From contig NZ_FNEM01000001.1 of the NCBI RefSeq assembly GCF_900100175.1, forward strand, positions 124,001 through 188,000: a stretch of 64,000 bases of DNA, written 5' to 3'. Position numbers and translations under genes: made by a program. Positions 56,697-64,000 of the stretch are shown here, one piece after another (position 1 is the stretch's first letter; the number at the start of each line of letters is the position of its first letter). A model generated the notes under the pieces. It did no database searches and was not told where the DNA came from. It worked only from the letters and a program-made list of their open reading frames with translations. The stretch is from Ferrimonas sediminum (GTDB taxonomy: Bacteria > Pseudomonadota > Gammaproteobacteria > Enterobacterales > Shewanellaceae).

Positions 56697-58526
56697 ATGG
56701 ACTCCACCGCTGCTGCCACGCCCCTATCCGACTGCACTGACCCTGCGCTGGCCCTGCTTCAGCAGGTGTTTGGGTACCGTCAGTTCCGTCCCGGCCAGGA
56801 ACAGGTGGTGGCCTCGGCTTGCCAGGGGCGGGATGGGTTGGTGATCATGCCGACCGGCGGTGGTAAGAGCCTGTGTTATCAATTGCCGGCGCTGCTGCTC
56901 GAGGGGGTCACCGTGGTGGTGTCGCCTCTGCTGTCGCTGATGAAGGATCAGGTGGACGCCGTTCGTCAGCTGGGGATCGGAGCGGTGGCGTTGAACTCCA
57001 GTTTGAGCCGGGAGGAGTGGCTGGCCAGCCTGGCCGCCATCCGCGATGGTCAAATCAAGCTGATCTACCTCTCGCCGGAGCGTCTGCTGGCACCGGATAT
57101 GATGGCCAGGTTGGCGGAGTGGCCGTTGGCGTTGATCGCCGTGGACGAGGCCCATTGCATCAGTCAGTGGGGCCACGATTTCCGTCCCCAGTACGCCCGT
57201 CTCGGCGAGGTTAAACAGGCGTTTCCCCACATTCCGATGATGGCCCTCACCGCCACCGCCGATCAGGCCACCCGGGTCGACATCGTTCAGCGCCTTGGGT
57301 TGCACCAGCCCCACGAGCACCTGTCCAGCTTCGATCGACCCAACATCCGCTACAGCGTGATGGACAAGCTCAGCCCCTTCACTCAGCTGAAGACCTTCCT
57401 GCAGCAGCAGAAAGGCAACGCCGGCATTATCTACTGCGGCAGCCGCCGTCGGGTCGAAGAGGTGGCCGAAAAGCTGCGTAAAGAGGGGTTTGCTGCCGAA
57501 GCTTATCATGCCGGTCTGGAGTCGGATCTGCGTAATCAGGTGCAGGAGGCGTTTCTGCGTGAGCAGGTGGACATTGTGGTGGCTACGGTAGCCTTTGGCA
57601 TGGGCATCAACAAGTCCAATGTCCGCTTTGTGGTGCACTGGGACCTGCCAAAATCCATCGAGAGCTACTATCAGGAAACTGGCCGTGCCGGCCGCGACGG
57701 CCTGGACGCCGAAGCGCTGATGCTGTTTGACCCCGGTGACATTGCCCGGGTGAGGCAGTTGCTGGAGAGCGGCGATCGCGAGCCCAACCCGGTGGACATC
57801 CATAAGCTTAATGCCATGGCCGCGTTTGCCGAGGCCCAGACTTGTCGGCGTCAGGTGTTGCTGAACTATTTCGATGAACCCGCCCACGAGTCTTGCGGCA
57901 ACTGCGACATCTGCCTGGATCCGCCGAAACGCTTCGACGCCACCGAACAGGCGCGCAAGGCCCTCAGCTGCATCTACCGGGTGAAGCAGCGGTTTGGCAT
58001 GGGTCACGTCATCGAGGTGTTGCGTGGCAGTAAGAATCACGCCGTGGTGGAGCGGGGCCACGACAAGCTGACCACCTGGGGCATTGGTAGCGAGCACTCC
58101 AGTGACCACTGGCTGTCGGTATTGCGACAGTTGGTACACCATGGCCTAGTGAATCAGGACATTACCCGCTCCATGGCACTGACGCTGAATCCGGCGGCCC
58201 GATCGGTGTTGCAGGGGAATCAAAAGCTGGAGCTGGCGGAGCCCCGCATTGTGCTGGCCAAGCCCAGCCGTGGCCGCAGCCGGTTATTGCCGCAAAACTA
58301 CGACCGGCGTCTGTTTGCCCTGTTGAAGCAGTTGCGTCGCACCCTGGCCGACGAGGCGGGAATTCCGCCCTACCAGGTGTTCTCCGATGCCAGCCTGGCT
58401 GAGATGGCCAGTGAGTTGCCCACCACTGAGTGGACACTGCTGCGGATCAACGGAGTGGGTGCCAAGAAGCTGGAGCGTTACGGACAGCAGTTCATCGATG
58501 CCATTGCGGCTTATTTGGACGAATGA
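56697..58526 (+). CDS. recQ: ATP-dependent DNA helicase RecQ
   Basis: A 609-residue helicase (same length class as E. coli). ATG 56697 is preferred over a TTG at 56688. Motif I PTGGGKSLCYQLP, DEAHCISQWGHDFRP (motif II plus the aromatic loop), motif VI QETGRAGRDG, RQC zinc cysteines (C in FAEAQTCRRQ, CGNCDICL), and an HRDC domain at the end (LLKQLRRTLADEAGIPPYQVFSDASL). Its last 35 bases overlap the convergent TPR gene. Confidence 0.97.
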   Translation: MDSTAAATPLSDCTDPALALLQQVFGYRQFRPGQEQVVASACQGRDGLVIMPTGGGKSLCYQLPALLLEGVTVVVSPLLSLMKDQVDAVRQLGIGAVALNSSLSREEWLASLAAIRDGQIKLIYLSPERLLAPDMMARLAEWPLALIAVDEAHCISQWGHDFRPQYARLGEVKQAFPHIPMMALTATADQATRVDIVQRLGLHQPHEHLSSFDRPNIRYSVMDKLSPFTQLKTFLQQQKGNAGIIYCGSRRRVEEVAEKLRKEGFAAEAYHAGLESDLRNQVQEAFLREQVDIVVATVAFGMGINKSNVRFVVHWDLPKSIESYYQETGRAGRDGLDAEALMLFDPGDIARVRQLLESGDREPNPVDIHKLNAMAAFAEAQTCRRQVLLNYFDEPAHESCGNCDICLDPPKRFDATEQARKALSCIYRVKQRFGMGHVIEVLRGSKNHAVVERGHDKLTTWGIGSEHSSDHWLSVLRQLVHHGLVNQDITRSMALTLNPAARSVLQGNQKLELAEPRIVLAKPSRGRSRLLPQNYDRRLFALLKQLRRTLADEAGIPPYQVFSDASLAEMASELPTTEWTLLRINGVGAKKLERYGQQFIDAIAAYLDE

Positions 58527-60264
58527 TGTTTTCCGGCCGCATCAGGCTGTGTTGAATCTGGTTGCACTCCAGCCGTGCCAACAGAGAATCGCTGCGATCC
58601 AGTGGATGAGAACGGGCCACACCGGTGGTGATGTTCAGGTAGCCGGCCTCCGCCAGGCTGCGACTGAGGCGATAGCGTAGCCGTTCGGCCTCGGCCTCAC
58701 TGGCGTCCACCAGCAGCATCAGCAACTGGTGATCGCCGGGCTCCAGCATGATGTCATTGATGCGCAGATCCCGACTCAGAATCCGCTTTCTGTCCAGTTC
58801 ACTCAGGGCTGGACCTTCCCAATTGAACTGCACTACCGGCAGCGTTCGGTCTGTGGTCGCCAGGGCGTGTTCCAGCTGGCTGCGCCAGTCCTGACTCTGC
58901 AGAGGCCGGTTGCCAGCGCCGGCGCCAGTGTTGCTGGTGAGTTTGAACAGCAGCCAGATCAGCCATAACAGCAGACTCAGCGAGGCGATCACCTGCCAGA
59001 TCATCAATTTGTTGTGGAGCTTAAAATACTCTTCTGACTGGGCGGCCAGCCGTTCACGACTGCGGTCGATGCGCTGATCCAACTGGGCTTGCTGCTGCAA
59101 CAGCGCGTCTTTTCGCAGCTGTTCCTGCAGGCCGGCGTAGGCTTTCTGATAGGACAGCTGCAGCTGATAGGCTTTTTGAAAGTGCCCCTGCAGGGCCTCG
59201 CCTTCCGACTCGATGCGATCCAGATCGGCCAGTACCCGGATGTCGTTGTCTTGCCGGTAGCGCTCCCGGGCCAGCTTCAGGTGGTAGCGGGCGTCCTCGA
59301 ACCGTTCCAGGTGAAAGGCCGATTCGGCCAGAAAGCCGCGGGCCCGTGCCTGACGTTCATCCATCCCCAGCTCACCAAACTGACTGATGGCCAGCTCGGC
59401 GTATTGGTAGCCTTTGGCGAAACGGTCGAGTTTCAGACTCAGGTGGGCGTACAGCAGGTTGAAATGGGCCTGGTCGGTCAGGCTCATGTTGGGTACCAGG
59501 GCGTCCAGGCTCTCCATCTGCTGACTGGCTTCGATAAAGCGTTGTTGTTGCATCAGGGTGAAGGTTTGATTGACGCGAATCACCCAGCTGAGCACCGAGT
59601 CCGAAGGCGCTTCCCTGACGGCTTGCTCAAATAGGGTGTCGCTGCGCAGGTAGTCGCCCAGATAGTAATAGGTCCGCGCCAGTGAGTAGGACAGCATGGC
59701 GGGATGAGGCTGAAACAGTGGCGGGTAGTCGTGGGTGCTTTCAAGCCAGGTGAGGGCCTGGTACAGGTCATCCAGTGCCGCTTCAAGATTCCCCTGATCG
59801 GCGTAGATGTCGGCCCGGCGCAGCAGGCTGATGCCCAGCGCACCGTAGGCGCTGTTGTCATGGATGGCGCGATTGATGCTGTCCAACGCCTGCTCATACT
59901 GCCCCTGGGTCATGAGCTTGCTGCTCTCGCAGGCGTTCATGTAGGCCGCCAGTTGTGGCTGTTGCAACCTCTCCGCCAACGCCAGGCCCTGACGAACCAC
60001 CTGCTGCACCTCGGACAGCGAGCGACTGCCTGCGGCGGATTCGCAGCGCAGCACATGCCAGCGCATCTGTTGCAGGGGGGTGGCCGATTGAATCTGTGGA
60101 CCCAGCTTGTCCAGATGGGCGTAACTGTCGGGCGCACCCAGTTGCACCTCGAGAGTCAGGGCGTCCAGGCGTTGGGTCAGATCGTCCGCCAGTGCGCTCC
60201 AGGGGAGAAGCGTCAGCAGCAGGATTCCAATCATCCTAATCGGAGACAGCATTATGGCCTGCAT
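58492..60264 (-). CDS. TPR-rich membrane protein with a decayed GGDEF-like domain
   Basis: A 590-residue protein of unknown function. Signal peptide (MIGILLLTLLPWSALA), then many TPR-like helical repeats (about residues 30-360; for example GQYEQALDSINRAIHD, LAEAALDDLYQALTWL-like), a coiled coil near 370-420 (QLDQRIDRSRERLAAQSEE), one transmembrane helix (about 421-442, IASLSLLLWLIWLLF) and a 148-residue cytosolic tail. The tail reads like a GGDEF fold (LPVVQFNW, then LLMLLVDASEAEAERLRYRLSRSLAEAG, then ITTGVA), but the catalytic GGDEF place holds EPGDHQ, so cyclase activity is not expected. It may bind c-di-GMP or another protein. Start at 60264 or 60252. Confidence 0.75.
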   Translation of the reverse strand: MQAIMLSPIRMIGILLLTLLPWSALADDLTQRLDALTLEVQLGAPDSYAHLDKLGPQIQSATPLQQMRWHVLRCESAAGSRSLSEVQQVVRQGLALAERLQQPQLAAYMNACESSKLMTQGQYEQALDSINRAIHDNSAYGALGISLLRRADIYADQGNLEAALDDLYQALTWLESTHDYPPLFQPHPAMLSYSLARTYYYLGDYLRSDTLFEQAVREAPSDSVLSWVIRVNQTFTLMQQQRFIEASQQMESLDALVPNMSLTDQAHFNLLYAHLSLKLDRFAKGYQYAELAISQFGELGMDERQARARGFLAESAFHLERFEDARYHLKLARERYRQDNDIRVLADLDRIESEGEALQGHFQKAYQLQLSYQKAYAGLQEQLRKDALLQQQAQLDQRIDRSRERLAAQSEEYFKLHNKLMIWQVIASLSLLLWLIWLLFKLTSNTGAGAGNRPLQSQDWRSQLEHALATTDRTLPVVQFNWEGPALSELDRKRILSRDLRINDIMLEPGDHQLLMLLVDASEAEAERLRYRLSRSLAEAGYLNITTGVARSHPLDRSDSLLARLECNQIQHSLMRPENIIRPNKPQWHR

Positions 60265-60496
60265 AAATAAAGGGTAGGCCTATAGGATAATGCTTCTGTT
60301 ACACGTTGGTAAAGAAGTGGATACCGACAGGGCGAGGTGGCTCTCAAAAGCGGCACCAGAACTGACTTGGAGGCGAATATGTAAGTGACGGTAATTGTTG
60401 CTTAATTGGCACATAATGGTGTCGTTTCTCGGCTGGCTTTGGGCCAGGGTTTGGTCAGAAAAAAGCAAAAATTTCCACCGCTCCGAGGATTAGTGG

Positions 60497-60526
60497 TTGA
60501 CAGGCTTTGCGAAATACCGCCATAGT
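60497..60526 (+). promoter_or_regulatory. leu operon promoter
   Basis: Consensus -35 TTGACA (60497-60502), an 18-base spacer and -10 CATAGT (60521-60526); the transcript would start about 30 bases before leuL. The 230 bases between this and the TPR gene show no gene. Confidence 0.65.
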
Positions 60527-60561
60527 TAGGTCACTTCGTAACCACGATAAACTGAATTTTT

Positions 60562-60642
60562 ATGTACAACGTTTTTGGTTCCACCCTACTACTAAGCCTA
60601 ACCCTAGCAGGACGCTGCGCGGGCCGGCCGGTCGTGGACTAA
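60562..60642 (+). CDS. leuL: leu operon leader peptide
   Basis: A 26-codon frame, ATG 60562 to TAA 60642, encoding MYNVFGSTLLLSLTLAGRC and a short tail. Five leucines fall within eight codons, and all five use CTA, a codon that is rare in this window. Scarcity of leucyl-tRNA would stall the ribosome here and prevent the attenuator hairpin from forming. Same design as leuL of enteric bacteria, with a different peptide. Confidence 0.9.
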   Translation: MYNVFGSTLLLSLTLAGRCAGRPVVD

Positions 60643-60666
60643 AAACAGTACCACTCGAGCATAGCC

Positions 60667-60697
60667 AACCCGCGCCCTAGAGCGCGGGTTTTTTTTT
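60667..60697 (+). terminator. leu attenuator
   Basis: Stem AACCCGCGC / GCGCGGGTT with a 6-base loop and a run of nine T, 25 bases after leuL and 37 bases before leuA. Classical transcription attenuator controlled by leuL translation. Confidence 0.92.
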
Positions 60698-60733
60698 GCT
60701 TGCGCATGGGAACGGGTTGTCAGGGAGGCAGTA

Positions 60734-64000
<3,267 letters not shown>

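Noticed and set aside
56724-58142. 472-residue frame antisense to recQ
   Set aside because: Same kind of shadow; recQ motifs are complete on the other strand.

Overview
The window reads as one stretch of a gammaproteobacterial chromosome of fairly high GC. Nearly every gene is a housekeeping or respiratory gene, and no insertion sequence, prophage, CRISPR array or tRNA was seen. The order hemN - yihI - (methyltransferase) - Csr-type sRNA - cytochrome c4 - engB - Spot 42 - polA matches the E. coli neighbourhood polA-spf-yihA-csrC-yihI-hemN. The periplasmic formate dehydrogenase set with a small Tat-signal partner, the cytochrome c4 and the FNR-type promoter suggest an Alteromonadales relative of the Shewanella/Ferrimonas type. 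That placement is inference from gene content, not a database result.

Layout. 0-8.5 kb: tail of an RND efflux pump, a Fur-boxed TonB heme receptor, a class V aminotransferase, two alpha/beta hydrolases, a DUF1244 protein and a DUF885 lipoprotein. 8.5-19.5 kb: add, hemN, yihI, a methyltransferase, cytochrome c4, engB, polA and elbB, with three regulatory RNAs (CsrB/C-type, Spot 42, RyhB-type). A cluster of DnaA-box-like and GATC sites lies just upstream of polA. 19.5-26.6 kb: a second, partial RyhB-like copy at the 3' end of a GNAT gene, an HD hydrolase, the queuosine-precursor transporter yhhQ behind a likely preQ1 riboswitch, moeAB, a 57-residue PMP3-type protein, a pseudouridine synthase, a GFA protein and a beta-barrel protein. 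26.8-31.9 kb: one leftward molybdenum block, moaABCDE-modABC, behind a likely Moco riboswitch. 32-38 kb: ETF-ubiquinone oxidoreductase, a GGDEF protein, a PfkB kinase, a HemN-like radical SAM protein and a membrane-bound winged-helix regulator. 38.2-43 kb: formate dehydrogenase operon fdhX-A-B-C (molybdenum enzyme, cysteine type), with a fossil fragment of a second fdhC downstream. 43-50.8 kb: an FNR-type promoter driving a 36-residue membrane peptide, a DUF1496 protein, the leftward lptM-lysA-dapF-DUF484-xerC group, cyaY and cyaA. 51-56.6 kb: hemCDXY, rarD and yigI. 56.7-64 kb: recQ, a TPR membrane protein with a decayed GGDEF-like end, and the leu operon with its leader peptide and attenuator, cut by the window edge inside leuC.

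How it fits together. Molybdate uptake (modABC), molybdopterin synthesis (moaABCDE, moeAB) and a Mo enzyme (formate dehydrogenase) lie in the same 20 kb. Heme synthesis (hemN, hemCDXY), heme uptake (TonB receptor) and iron-responsive control (Fur boxes, RyhB-like RNA) form a second theme. Carbon-status control is represented by cyaA with a CRP site, Spot 42 and the Csr RNA. Many genes lie outside the usual ORF listings (lptM, the PMP3 protein, the 36-residue peptide, leuL, the leuC start), and these were found by reading the sequence directly.
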